Positions 36,930 through 45,754 are shown, numbered from the stretch's first letter. The stretch: 54,515 nt of DNA from Halieaceae bacterium (GCA_016744355.1 JADGEN010000014.1:1-54515); one strand, 5' to 3'. A program made the numbers and translations. Notes: generated by a model from the letters alone, not told the origin.

Positions 36930-39900
36930 TCATCGATCTATGGCCTGCGATGCAGCGTCGTCAGCTTGAAGCTGTGAAAGTCGTTTACGGGCTGCATCGA
37001 TATCACTCGAATGGGTGGCGTCATCAAACTGTTTTAACACCTGTTGCAGGATACCCTCTGCCGTTTTGGGTTTGCCCTGGCTGCTTAAATGCTCGGAATA
37101 GGCGTTTGCTACGCGCAATTCAACGCTGAGTGCATTTTGGCTGCGAGCGTGTGTAAGCCCCTGGTCAAATAACTTAACGGCTGAGTCCGAGCCGTTTTCA
37201 ATTGCGGCCACACGGGCTTTCAGCTGTAATAGCTCACCTTTGAATGTAGTTTCTTCGGTTCTTTGTATTAGGCTATCTGCATCATTTAAAAATTTGTGTG
37301 CGTCATCCATGCGACCGGCATTGAGCATTTCCTCAGCTATGCGGCAGTAGAAGAAGGGTACGAACATAAACACGCCGTGGTCGGTGGCCGCCTTGACTCC
37401 TCCAATGAGCGCAGCCAGGTTTTCGTCAGAATTGTCGTTGCCCAGTCGTGCCCAGCCCGCCATAGCGCTACCCAGAGTTGGCCATACACCTATCGTATGC
37501 TCAGAGGCCAATTGCATCATTTCATCGATGTAAGCTATTACTGCTTCCCTGTCTCGATTGAGAAATGCGTTAAGGCTACAAAAGTGCAGGGAGATGGCGT
37601 GTGAATGGGGGTGTTGCATGGCTCTGGCTTCATCCAGTGCAGCGGTGGCACTGTTTTTTGCTTCTTCGATATCACCGAGCAGCCACAATACTTCACTTAA
37701 AAAACAGTGGCCAGCAACGCGTAGGTCTACCCCGTATATGGACACCAGTGAGGCATGTTGTCCTGGTATATAGTTTTCGATGAGTCGGCTGAGTTCAGTT
37801 TTCGCTTGCTTCAATTCGCCCAGACACATATGACTTGCCCCCAACATTCTGTCGCGAGCGTAGATGGCGAGTTCGTTATTCTGTTGTTCGGCAAGTAGGG
37901 AGAAATCAGTAGCAACCTGCAGGGACTCTTTCATCAGGCCAACAGTGAGTTTGTAACCCCACTGGCTGAACAGCAGAGAATATATATCGGGGGTGTACTT
38001 AATTTGCTTGCCAATACCCAGTGCGTCGCTGATACAGCGTTCCAGCTCTTCACTGGTGTAGCCTTTTTCGACGATGATTGGCATTGCCATACCTACCAGC
38101 AGGGCAAACTCCAGTTCGTCGCGCTGAGTATTCTTTGGCAAGCTGGATATAAGGCGCAATCCCTGCTGAAAATGCGCGATGGCTTCCGCATTGGCCGATG
38201 CGGCCGCCGATTTTTTTGCCGCCAGCTTCCAAAAGCCAATTGCAGCTTCGATTTCGCCGGCACAAGTGAGGTGCAAAGCAACCAGCTCTGGCTCCCGTTG
38301 GCGTACGTTCTCGTCCAGCACATCCATGGCCAGGCGGCGATGGTATTCGCGTTTTTCCTGGTTTAGCAGGCCGTTGTAAGCCACGTCCTGTACAAGCGCA
38401 TGGGTAAAGCGGAAAGCCCGGTCGGATAGTGACTTCACTTCCTCTACCAGACCTGAGGCAATGGCCGTGCCCAGAGCGGCCAGCAGAGTTGAGTCTTCGG
38501 TGGTGGCCAGAGCTTGCAATTGTGGAAGCTTAAATTCTCGTCCGATAATTGAGGCTACTTGAATTGAAGACTTGGCGCCGCCAAGATTATCCAAGCGAGC
38601 AGCGAGAGAAGCCTCAACGGATTCAGGTAATTTAAATACCTCACCTCTGGAGCCTGACTCGATGGCGGCCAGGGCAATCTCTTCGGCAAAAAGTGGTATG
38701 CCGTCTGCGCGCAGGGCGATGTTTTGAAGCTCAATCTCGGACAGCGTGGCAGAAGAGTCAACTCCTCGCGTTATCTGGGTCATTTCTTTGCTGCCCAGGC
38801 GCGCTAGGTCAATTTGCTGGAATCGAGACGACTCGAGTAGTTCCGGATCGGCGTCCTGCCGTGATGTGATAACGATAAGTATGGGAGAAGATGCAATTTT
38901 CTCAATTATGTATTCCAGAAGTAACCGGGTGGATGGGTCTAGCCAGTGTGCGTCTTCGAGCAGAATGAAAGTGGGACGCCCCTCAGAGTTACACAGTGTA
39001 TTTTCTACTATGTTCTCAATGGTTTTGGTTCGACGTTCCTGTGCAGACAGCTTGGCGAGTTCTCCCAGCTCGGGGGTTAGCACAGTGAACAGTGCCGCAA
39101 GCAGTTCTACCATATATTCTTTTGCAGAAACGGATGGGTGTAGCATTTGCCGGATTTTTTCCAGTTTTACGGCGTCGGTGTCCCTAGCCGGGTCAATGCC
39201 GGCGCGATACTCAAGCTTCTGTATGACGGGATAAAACGCACTGTTGGTATGATGTGAAGAACACTGCAGGCGATGGATAGTTACTTCGTCTGCCAGGTGT
39301 ACTTCACAAAACTGTTTTGCAAGGCGAGACTTACCTATTCCGGGGTCACCTTTCACCCAAATAGCTGCGCCAGTGCTGCCCTGTGTTTTGTTCCAGGCTT
39401 TGCATACGACCTCGAGCTCCTGTTCACGGCCGACGAATACCGTATGGCCGCCGCTTCGAGACTCCAGACGATCAATATACTTTCGTTCCTTTGACACAGT
39501 CCAGGCGCTGACAGCTTGCTCGAAACCTTTTAGCGGCAAGGTTTGTAAAAGCTCCACGATAAATCGGTTACCCACAGCGCGCCGTGTCGCTGAATCGATA
39601 ACAATGCTGTCGACATCAGCCAGCGATTGAAGCCTGGCGGCCAGGTTGGGTGTTTCCCCAAAGGCACTGTCCAAATCCTGCTGTCCACCGACGACAACAC
39701 GGCCAGTGGCAATTCCGATACGGCATTGGGCTGGAAGATCGGCTTCAGTTTTTAGCTCGCTTACCGCGGAGATGGCATCGAGACCTGCACGTACTGCTTG
39801 TGAGGCCTGGTCTTCATCGGCGTGAGGCCAGCCGAAATAGGCCAGTACACCGTCACCCAGAAATCGTGCAACAAAACCACCATGACGGTTAACTGCTGCA

Positions 39901-40235
39901 ACAACCGCGTCCTGATACAGTTTCATCTCATTTCGAAACTCTTCTGGATCGATTTCTGTCGAACGTGCGGTTGAGCCCACCATGTCGCAGAAGAAAACGG
40001 ATAGAACCCGTCTCTGTACGCTGCTGCGAGCTTTTTCCAGGTTTAGGAGCCGTGTTTCCCTGAGTATATTCTTGCGGTCTACCAGTCTGGAAATGCCAAT
40101 TTCCTGTAGGTCCTGACTGGTAAGATCAGGTAGTAGATCAAAGTCTATGCCATTATCTAAAAATGTCTGCACAAATTGCTGCATGCCAATTCGCTTTAGC
40201 CATAAGCTTATGTCTTGAGTATCAGTGTGTAGCAT
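36930..40235 (-). CDS. SAM-domain class III nucleotide cyclase with STAND-type ATPase and TPR-like C-terminus
   Basis: About 1101 residues from the ATG at 40235; a TTG eight codons upstream is also in frame. Domain order: a SAM domain (about 1-65: ISLWLKRIGMQQFVQTFLDNG); a cyclase homology domain (about 78-230) with metal aspartates in FFCDMVGST and FLGDGVLAYFG and the Asn/Arg pair in TPNLAARLQ; an ATPase with Walker A KGDPGIGKSRLAK near 300 and Walker B-like FILLEDAHW; then a long helical TPR/SARP-like region. All cyclase catalytic residues looked for are present. It likely makes cAMP (or cGMP) under control of nucleotide-gated protein interactions. The start overlaps the end of the CFA synthase gene by 14 bases, so translation is coupled. 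Confidence 0.9.
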   Translation of the reverse strand: MLHTDTQDISLWLKRIGMQQFVQTFLDNGIDFDLLPDLTSQDLQEIGISRLVDRKNILRETRLLNLEKARSSVQRRVLSVFFCDMVGSTARSTEIDPEEFRNEMKLYQDAVVAAVNRHGGFVARFLGDGVLAYFGWPHADEDQASQAVRAGLDAISAVSELKTEADLPAQCRIGIATGRVVVGGQQDLDSAFGETPNLAARLQSLADVDSIVIDSATRRAVGNRFIVELLQTLPLKGFEQAVSAWTVSKERKYIDRLESRSGGHTVFVGREQELEVVCKAWNKTQGSTGAAIWVKGDPGIGKSRLAKQFCEVHLADEVTIHRLQCSSHHTNSAFYPVIQKLEYRAGIDPARDTDAVKLEKIRQMLHPSVSAKEYMVELLAALFTVLTPELGELAKLSAQERRTKTIENIVENTLCNSEGRPTFILLEDAHWLDPSTRLLLEYIIEKIASSPILIVITSRQDADPELLESSRFQQIDLARLGSKEMTQITRGVDSSATLSEIELQNIALRADGIPLFAEEIALAAIESGSRGEVFKLPESVEASLAARLDNLGGAKSSIQVASIIGREFKLPQLQALATTEDSTLLAALGTAIASGLVEEVKSLSDRAFRFTHALVQDVAYNGLLNQEKREYHRRLAMDVLDENVRQREPELVALHLTCAGEIEAAIGFWKLAAKKSAAASANAEAIAHFQQGLRLISSLPKNTQRDELEFALLVGMAMPIIVEKGYTSEELERCISDALGIGKQIKYTPDIYSLLFSQWGYKLTVGLMKESLQVATDFSLLAEQQNNELAIYARDRMLGASHMCLGELKQAKTELSRLIENYIPGQHASLVSIYGVDLRVAGHCFLSEVLWLLGDIEEAKNSATAALDEARAMQHPHSHAISLHFCSLNAFLNRDREAVIAYIDEMMQLASEHTIGVWPTLGSAMAGWARLGNDNSDENLAALIGGVKAATDHGVFMFVPFFYCRIAEEMLNAGRMDDAHKFLNDADSLIQRTEETTFKGELLQLKARVAAIENGSDSAVKLFDQGLTHARSQNALSVELRVANAYSEHLSSQGKPKTAEGILQQVLKQFDDATHSSDIDAARKRLSQLQADDAASQAIDR

Positions 40236-41325
40236 TGGAGGAAATTTTCGAGAAAGCAATGTGATAATGCAACAGGCCCTTAGCCCTGAAGTCGCCGGCT
40301 ACCGAAAGGAAAAAATATTCAAACATCAGCCGCATAGACTCCGAGTAATGTGCACGTAATCTCGGCCATGCGGAAATGAAATTACGATGCCAGTGCTGCA
40401 AAGTTACAGCGTAATCATCGCCAAATTCGTCGACGCTGTCGCGTTGAAACAGACCATTAATGGAGTGATCAATTTGCTCCATTGAGGGGATGAGGCCGCC
40501 GGGAAAGATATACTTATTTGTCCATGGCTCGCAGCGAGTTTTTGACTCCACCCCCCCAACTGTTTCCATGACCATTTTGCCACCGGGTTCCAGGAGCCTG
40601 GACATGGTTTGCATAAATTGTCGATAATTCTTGTGGCCGACGTGAGTAAACATGGCAATCACAGCAATTTTATTGTAACTGCCGGTCATGTCTCGATAGT
40701 CGCTTTTGACTATTTCCACGGACGTATCTCGGCAGTGTTCCCGGGCATGATTGATTTGCTCCTGGGCGATGTTGATACTGGTGACGTCACAGTTATATTT
40801 CGTTGCGGCAAATTTGGCAAATTCGCCCCAGCCGCCTCCCACGTCGAGCAGGCGGTCGCCTTCTTTCAGATCCAGCAATTGGCAAAGTTTGTGCATTTTT
40901 GCAATTTGCGCATCGTCCAGAGTTTCAGCATCGTCAAAGTAACCGCAACTGTAATTTTTGAACTTGCCGAGAAATTCAAAAAACAAATCATTGCCAAGAT
41001 TGTAGTGATGTTCAGCGTTCGATTTTGCCCTGCTGTGGGTTTGCTTGTTTATGAAAAGATCGATCAAAGGCCCAAAGTTTTGGCCTGGAATTCGTTGGCT
41101 TGTTCTTTCCAGATTGGATGAACAGAGTCTGTAAAAGAGACCTTCTAAATCCTCAGTGCTCCATTGCCCGCGCATATAACTCTCGCCTAGCCCCAGAGAC
41201 CCTTTGGTTAAAACTTCACGGTAGAAACGATTGTCGTTAACCCTGATGTCCCAGGGCCTGGATCCATTAATGGACACATCGGCACGTGAAAAAAAATGCT
41301 CGACAGGACGGCGTAGCAGTTGCAA
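40222..41325 (-). CDS. cfa: Cyclopropane-fatty-acyl-phospholipid synthase
   Basis: 367 residues from a TTG start at 41325, the only in-frame start that keeps the conserved N-terminus (LLRRPVEHFFSRADVSINGS; RFYREVLTKGSLGLGESYMRGQW). AGAGG lies about eleven bases upstream. The SAM-methyltransferase core is LLDVGGGWGEFAKFAATKY, followed by FTHVGHKNYRQFM, FPGGLIPSMEQI and HWHRNFISAW, all standard for CFA synthases. The enzyme adds a methylene bridge to unsaturated phospholipid acyl chains at the inner membrane. Its gene is first in an overlapping pair with the cyclase gene, an unusual partner. TTG as start may limit expression. Confidence 0.9.
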   Translation of the reverse strand: MQLLRRPVEHFFSRADVSINGSRPWDIRVNDNRFYREVLTKGSLGLGESYMRGQWSTEDLEGLFYRLCSSNLERTSQRIPGQNFGPLIDLFINKQTHSRAKSNAEHHYNLGNDLFFEFLGKFKNYSCGYFDDAETLDDAQIAKMHKLCQLLDLKEGDRLLDVGGGWGEFAKFAATKYNCDVTSINIAQEQINHAREHCRDTSVEIVKSDYRDMTGSYNKIAVIAMFTHVGHKNYRQFMQTMSRLLEPGGKMVMETVGGVESKTRCEPWTNKYIFPGGLIPSMEQIDHSINGLFQRDSVDEFGDDYAVTLQHWHRNFISAWPRLRAHYSESMRLMFEYFFLSVAGDFRAKGLLHYHIAFSKISSNATH

Positions 41326-41507
41326 CTGTGTATACCTCTTATTATTTTCACAGGAGGGCAGCTTAGATGCTTTTTATGTACATGTTCGCACTGAATTCCT
41401 GGCCCTTCCCCTACAAAAAGGCCTGTTTATGCGTGATCAGCGACTCGTAGCAGTACTATCTATGCTTATTGGAAGTCATTTGTTGACTTAGAGGCACCGA
41501 CTGTAAA

Positions 41508-41526
41508 GTATAGATAAAATCTATAC
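41508..41526 (+). promoter_or_regulatory. Dyad upstream of the cNMP-binding diguanylate cyclase gene
   Basis: GTATAGAT-AAA-ATCTATAC: 8-bp perfect arms with a three-base centre, ending 19 bases before the ATG at 41546. A TTGACT lies at 41483-41488, and TATAGA or AAGTAT could act as a -10, so the dyad may be an operator over the promoter. Confidence 0.4.
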
Positions 41527-41545
41527 ATTTCAAGTGCATAGTTAT

Positions 41546-42994
41546 ATGAACAAGGAGCCCTTGAGCACGCAGGCCGAGCACCCCGAGTTCGCGAGCATAG
41601 TTCAGCTTGTGCAATCCGGCAGGTACTTCAGGCGTCTGGCACCCGAAATTTTGTGCAGCGTGCTCAAGCAGGGCTCCCTTATAACCCTGGAGAAAGACTG
41701 TTACCTGATACGTGAAGGCAGCGAAGCACCGCCTGAAATGTATATTCTGGTCGAGGGTTCACTGGCTATATTATCGAACGATAAATTTATTCTACGCCTG
41801 GATCAAACCGGTGATGTGGTTGGGGAGATGGCTGTCATTCAGTCTGCACCGCGCTCTGCAGACGTCGTAACAGAATCCACCTGTCGCTTGATCGTATTTC
41901 CGGCTGAATTGTTTGCCGTGGATGCCTCTTCTCCTTTGGCTTCGGTCTTGTATGTGCTCTTCTCTCACATACTCGCCGCTAAATTACGCATTACTACCGC
42001 GCAGTCGATGGTACACAGAAGCCGCCGGGTAGCTGCGCTGGGTAAGGTAAAGGTGGCGGTGGTAGATGTTAATTTGGCGGATAGAATGCTGGCAAAGTCG
42101 GCAGTTAAAAATAGTTGGCAGGGTGCAAAAATTTATGAATTCAGCGACCCGTCGCAGGTTGTGGACTATGACGAGACGAGCCGCTTTGATCTGATTATTG
42201 CCGATATCGATTTCTTCGGAGACATCCGGCGCGACTGGAACCGAACCTCAAGCCTCGTGAAGACCATGCAGTTGCGAGGCGCCCATATCGTGATACTCAG
42301 TAAGTCCTGTCGCAATCCGGAGGACCGCAAGTTGCTCATTAAAATGGGTGTAGACGATTTGATGGAAAAGCCCTGTACCGAAGTTGACCTCAATCATCTC
42401 ATTCGCAGAGTGCAAAGCTGGTATTACAAAAACATTGAACTGGACAAAGCTGAGGCGGAGGCGGAAACAGATGGGCTGACCGGCTTGGCAAACCGACGGC
42501 GACTGGATCAATTTCTCGATGCGCTCACAACGGTATACCCTGAGGAGAAACAACCTTTCTCCTTGATTATTACCGACATTGACAGTTTCAAGCACTACAA
42601 TGATACCAACGGGCACCAGATGGGGGATGTGGTTCTGAAGCAGGTGGCAGACCTGATGATGGAAAAAGTTCGTCGCGGTGATTTGGCTGCGCGCTTTGGC
42701 GGCGAAGAATTTGTTATCGTGCTACCCAGCTGTGGGAAGAATGCAGCGCTGCGAGTTGCGGAGACTCTGCGCAACGCAGTTGAGTTGGCTGACTTTCCTC
42801 TACAGGAGGGCCAGCCTGGAGGAAAATTAACCACCACATTGGGCGTGGCCACGTTTCCCCAGGATGCTCTGGACGTTGATACTCTATTAAAGAAGGCCGA
42901 CGACTGCCTGTATGAGGGTAAACGGAGAGGGAAAAATGTTGTGGTGGCTGCCCAATCGAGGGTGGAAGTACAGCTTTCTGAGTTTACCGGGTGA
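41546..42994 (+). CDS. Diguanylate cyclase with cNMP-binding and receiver domains (cNBD-REC-GGDEF)
   Basis: 482 residues from the ATG at 41546 (a GTG four codons up is also open; neither has a strong ribosome site). Residues about 20-130 form a cyclic-nucleotide-binding fold (YLIREGSEAPPEMYILVEGSLAIL; GDVVGEMAVIQSAPRSADVV). Residues about 165-285 form a receiver domain with Asp in LIIADID, Ser in IVILSKS and Lys in MEKPC. A coiled linker leads to GGDEF from about 315: DGLTGLANRRRLDQF, catalytic GGEEF at 385-389, and the product-inhibition RxxD site (Arg376-Asp379) five residues ahead. It should make c-di-GMP from two GTP, gated by a cyclic nucleotide and by phosphorylation. Confidence 0.92.
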   Translation: MNKEPLSTQAEHPEFASIVQLVQSGRYFRRLAPEILCSVLKQGSLITLEKDCYLIREGSEAPPEMYILVEGSLAILSNDKFILRLDQTGDVVGEMAVIQSAPRSADVVTESTCRLIVFPAELFAVDASSPLASVLYVLFSHILAAKLRITTAQSMVHRSRRVAALGKVKVAVVDVNLADRMLAKSAVKNSWQGAKIYEFSDPSQVVDYDETSRFDLIIADIDFFGDIRRDWNRTSSLVKTMQLRGAHIVILSKSCRNPEDRKLLIKMGVDDLMEKPCTEVDLNHLIRRVQSWYYKNIELDKAEAEAETDGLTGLANRRRLDQFLDALTTVYPEEKQPFSLIITDIDSFKHYNDTNGHQMGDVVLKQVADLMMEKVRRGDLAARFGGEEFVIVLPSCGKNAALRVAETLRNAVELADFPLQEGQPGGKLTTTLGVATFPQDALDVDTLLKKADDCLYEGKRRGKNVVVAAQSRVEVQLSEFTG

Positions 42995-43024
42995 AAAAAA
43001 ACCCCGCATAAGCGAGGCTTTTTA
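42994..43024 (-). terminator. Terminator shared by tRNA-Phe and the diguanylate cyclase gene
   Basis: Read on the minus strand, CCTCGC-TTAT-GCGGGG forms a six-pair stem (one G-T pair) flanked by five As and seven to eight Ts. It starts five bases after the CCA end of tRNA-Phe, and from the other strand it lies just after the GGDEF stop. The flanking A and T runs suit bidirectional use. Confidence 0.75.
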
Positions 43025-43028
43025 AATA

Positions 43029-43104
43029 TGGTGCCCGGTCTCGGAATCGAACCAAGGACACGGGGATTTTCAATCCCCTGCTCTACCGACTGAGCTAACC
43101 GGGC
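43029..43104 (-). tRNA. tRNA-Phe (anticodon GAA)
   Basis: 76 bases with encoded CCA. The acceptor stem GCCCGGT pairs with ACCGGGC, followed by discriminator A and CCA. The D loop is AGCTCAGTCGGTAGAGC, the anticodon stem and loop is GGGGATTGAAAATCCCC with anticodon GAA, and the T arm is CTTGGTTCGATTCCGAG. It is nearly identical to E. coli tRNA-Phe. No integrase or truncated tRNA copy lies nearby, so there is no sign that it served as an integration site. Confidence 0.97.
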
Positions 43105-43111
43105 ATGGTGA

Positions 43112-43130
43112 TTTCGCCATAGCGGCGAAA
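43112..43130 (-). other. Hairpin in the tRNA-Phe leader
   Basis: TTTCGCC (43112-43118) pairs exactly with GGCGAAA (43124-43130) around a five-base loop. With the promoter at 43138-43166, transcription would begin at about 43131, so the hairpin would occupy almost the whole leader ahead of the mature tRNA. Confidence 0.5.
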
Positions 43131-43137
43131 GGCGCGT

Positions 43138-43166
43138 ATTAAACCCGCAGATGCCTCTGGAGTCAA
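43138..43166 (-). promoter_or_regulatory. sigma70 promoter of tRNA-Phe
   Basis: On the minus strand TTGACT (43166-43161) and TTTAAT (43143-43138) are separated by 17 bp, each one base from consensus. A GC-rich discriminator (ACGCGCC) follows, which is typical of stringently controlled stable RNA promoters. Confidence 0.75.
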
Positions 43167-43215
43167 GCGCTACGCTTTGGTTTCTTTGGCTCAAACACAT
43201 GGAGTAATCGCGCTA

Positions 43216-44097
43216 GTGAAGTTACAACACATAGGCCTTGCCATTCTGGGAATGGCAATATGGGGCTTCAATTTCGTGGCCATATCAGTGATCCTAAAGG
43301 AACTGCCCCCTTATCTTTTTACCGCCATCCGGTTTGCTGCAACTTTTTTCCCGTTTATTTTCTTTGTGCGTAAGCCAGCGGTAAGTTGGTGGCAGATCTT
43401 CTGTATAGGCCTAACCCTGATGACGCTACAGTTCGCGTTTATGTTCAAGGGGATGCAGATGGGAGTTGGCGGTGGAGTGGCCTCGACTGTTGTGCAATGT
43501 CAGGCATTTTTTACTTTGCTTATCGGTGCAGTTATTCTGCGCGAAAAGCCCGCCTCCAGAGAAATAGCGGGCCTACTTATTGCTGTGACAGGGATTGTCA
43601 CAATTGCACTGACCATGAACGCAGCGAGTGTTGGCGGCATTCTGGTTCTTATTGGGGCTTCATTTTTCTGGGCTACAGGCAGTGTGTTGCTTAAGCGGGT
43701 TGGCAATGTAGACATGCTGGCGCTGGTAATTTACGCGAGTCTGGTTCCCCCTATTCCCATGCTTGCCATGTCGTATATTTTTGAGGGGCCTGAGCAAATT
43801 ACAGCTTCACTGCAAGCGGTATCGATCAACAGCATTCTAGCACTGGCTTATATGGTGCTGGCTTCAACCTTGCTGGCTTATACGATTTGGGGGTATTTAA
43901 TTAAAACCTACGAGGCCAAGCAGGTTGCACCCTTTGGGCTGTTGATCCCCATTTTTGGTGTTTTTTCAGGTTGGCTACTCATGGGAGAGCAATTCGGGCC
44001 CCAGCGGCTTTCTGGGGCTGCTCTGGTATTTACGGGCTTGTTGGTTATTAATTGGCGTAGCCTAGCGCCTTTTTTGAAGCGAGGGCTGCTTAAGTGA
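43216..44097 (+). CDS. EamA/DMT family transporter (O-acetylserine/cysteine exporter-like)
   Basis: 293 residues from the GTG at 43216, with GGAG about eleven bases upstream; a TTG at 43177 would give an unlikely hydrophilic extension. About ten TM helices in two EamA repeats (AIWGFNFVAISVIL with LREKPASREIAGLLIAVTGI; ASFFWATGSVLLKRVG with GWLLMGEQFGPQRLSGAALVFTGL). The order of motifs matches E. coli EamA (YdeD), including QAFFTLLIGA and TIWGYLIKTYEAKQVAPFGLLIP. Inner membrane; exports small metabolites, possibly O-acetylserine or cysteine. It is divergent from tRNA-Phe and single. Confidence 0.88.
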   Translation: MKLQHIGLAILGMAIWGFNFVAISVILKELPPYLFTAIRFAATFFPFIFFVRKPAVSWWQIFCIGLTLMTLQFAFMFKGMQMGVGGGVASTVVQCQAFFTLLIGAVILREKPASREIAGLLIAVTGIVTIALTMNAASVGGILVLIGASFFWATGSVLLKRVGNVDMLALVIYASLVPPIPMLAMSYIFEGPEQITASLQAVSINSILALAYMVLASTLLAYTIWGYLIKTYEAKQVAPFGLLIPIFGVFSGWLLMGEQFGPQRLSGAALVFTGLLVINWRSLAPFLKRGLLK

Positions 44098-44173
44098 AAA
44101 AAGCTCCTGTGGGACAATCGCCAGCATCATTTGATTTGTACTAAACTGTGCCTACTATCCACTGTAGCCTGCG

Positions 44174-45055
44174 TCAGGCCGTGGGGTTTATTCCGCTGAT
44201 AATCCAGCACTTTGCACCCAGTTCGACAAACCCATTTTTGTAACGATCTTTAATGGCCTCTGTGATTGCATCCTTGACCTTGGTTAAAAGGGGGGTTGGT
44301 TGATCGACCAATGCGCGCGAAATCGGACCCATCTCCATGAAGAAATCCGCGGTGTCTTCCAATGATTGTCCACGACCGATTTTCATCAGCGGCGAAAATG
44401 ATTCAAAACCTATATCGATAAAGCCAGCTGTTTCGAGAGTGGTTTTTACATAATCCTTGTCGGAAAACGCAAATGGCCCAGGTGCTCTGGGGTCGGGTTT
44501 GTCTGTGGGAGGCAAGTGCTCGCGAGCGGCCATAAGCGGAGTCATGATCCAGTCGTTTTGCTCCGGCGGCCCCCAGCAGAGAAGGGTTAGCCGCCCCCCG
44601 GGCTTCAGGGCCTTACGCATATTGGCGAAAGCGCTCGGTGGATTGGCGAAAAACATGACGCCAAAGCGTGAAAACAAGAGGTCGTAGCTGCCAACGGGGA
44701 AATCAAAGGTGCTGGCGTCTGCCAATTGGAAAGAGGGTACATGTTGCAGTGCCTGGGGCATCGAGCCAATTTTACTGTTGGCCAGATCTAGCATTGGCGC
44801 CGATATGTCAACCCCGAGAATATGTCCTGATTCTCCTAGATGATTTGCCATATCAAGGGTAGTCCCACCGCAACCGCAGCCGATATCCAGTACTTGCTCG
44901 CCCAGGTTGGGTGACGCACGTTCTATCGCAGCAGCGCCCAGTGGCGCCAGCATGAGATCCATCTCATTATTGCGGTCGGCCCATTGTGTTCCGGCTTCGC
45001 CATTCCAATATTCTATCTGCTCGGCGTTGTCGCCACTTGTGTCAAGCTTGCTCAT
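44174..45055 (-). CDS. Class I SAM-dependent methyltransferase
   Basis: 293 residues. An N-terminal segment with YWNGEAGTQWADRN is followed by the SAM-binding motif I, VLDIGCGCGGTTLDMA, motif II around ILGVDISAPMLDLA, and YDLLFSRFGVMFFANP with FANMRKALKPGGRLTLLCWG as motifs post-II and III. It resembles UbiE/Coq5-like or Methyltransf_25 proteins with a longer C-terminal substrate cap. The substrate is not evident. Cytoplasmic. It converges on the EamA gene, and the 309-base region upstream holds the repeats described for urcA. Confidence 0.88.
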   Translation of the reverse strand: MSKLDTSGDNAEQIEYWNGEAGTQWADRNNEMDLMLAPLGAAAIERASPNLGEQVLDIGCGCGGTTLDMANHLGESGHILGVDISAPMLDLANSKIGSMPQALQHVPSFQLADASTFDFPVGSYDLLFSRFGVMFFANPPSAFANMRKALKPGGRLTLLCWGPPEQNDWIMTPLMAAREHLPPTDKPDPRAPGPFAFSDKDYVKTTLETAGFIDIGFESFSPLMKIGRGQSLEDTADFFMEMGPISRALVDQPTPLLTKVKDAITEAIKDRYKNGFVELGAKCWIISGINPTA

Positions 45056-45143
45056 CTGAGGGTTTCCCGTTTGTCTTGAGCCTGTATCTTAGCAGGAGCA
45101 GCAAAGAAAGTTGTAAGCCACTGCTTCTGTCATCCGATAGTTT

Positions 45144-45219
45144 TTGACTTCACCGCACTACTGATCTCAACTCACCGCAGAATAATAACGTCTTAACCCT
45201 ATTGGGTTTCAACTCACCG
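45144..45219 (+). repeat. Direct repeats ahead of urcA
   Basis: TCAACTCACCG occurs at 45167-45177 and 45209-45219, 42 bp apart (four helical turns). A degenerate copy, TTGACTTCACCG, places another CACCG 22 bp before the first (45151-45155). The spacing would put the copies on one face of the helix. They could be binding sites for a regulator of urcA or of the divergent methyltransferase gene. Confidence 0.35.
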
Positions 45220-45330
45220 AAACGCCATTTTCATGACTGATTGTTTGGCCTAATCTTGATTCATGGACTGGGCAGACACAGAAAAACACCTGCTCTGCCA
45301 CGACGAGAACTAATGACAATATATTGGCTA

Positions 45331-45340
45331 ATTGGCCAAT
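45331..45340. promoter_or_regulatory. ATTGGCCAAT palindrome before urcA
   Basis: A perfect 10-bp palindrome 24 bases before the urcA start. A further upstream ATTGGC (45323-45328) makes the inverted arrangement ATTGGC-TAATTG-GCCAAT. Possible operator in the leader; nothing else supports it. Confidence 0.3.
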
Positions 45341-45364
45341 CCAACAAACGTAGGGAGTACTACC

Positions 45365-45712
45365 ATGAAAAATGTAACTAAAACAATTTGCGCCGCAGTC
45401 TTTGGTATCACCGCTGGTATGTCGGGAATGACAATGGCCGGTAGTTATAATGAAACGGTGGTAAGCACTTCATCCGAGGGCCTTCGCACCGCAACCGTGT
45501 CTTATGCAGATCTGGACCTGAATAATACCGAGGCACGTGAAACCCTGAATTTTCGTATTAGTCGTGCTGCCGAGAAAGTTTGTGGCAGTGTGGACAGAAG
45601 TTTAGCGGGCTCATTGGGGCAGGCTGCAAAAAATCGCAGCTGTGCCAAGAATGCAATGGGCGAAGCAATGCGTAACCTGAGTAATGGCCAGGTTGCTGTA
45701 GTGTCCCACTAA
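45365..45712 (+). CDS. UrcA family exported protein
   Basis: 115 residues from the ATG at 45365, with AGGGAG eight bases upstream. A signal peptide (ICAAVFGITAGMSGMTMAGS) precedes the UrcA domain: RTATVSYADLDLNNTEARETL, then RISRAAEKVCGSVDRS and a second cysteine in KNRSCAKNAM. The two cysteines probably form a disulfide in the periplasm. The family is widespread in Proteobacteria without a known function. A strong hairpin follows between it and the convergent SIMPL gene. Confidence 0.9.
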   Translation: MKNVTKTICAAVFGITAGMSGMTMAGSYNETVVSTSSEGLRTATVSYADLDLNNTEARETLNFRISRAAEKVCGSVDRSLAGSLGQAAKNRSCAKNAMGEAMRNLSNGQVAVVSH

Positions 45713-45754
45713 GTCGGTTTTGCCCCTCCCCCCTAACCCCTGGTGGGGGCACTG

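Noticed and set aside
43029..43104. tRNA-Phe as the edge of a genomic island
   Set aside because: No integrase, no second tRNA fragment and no change in gene style around it.
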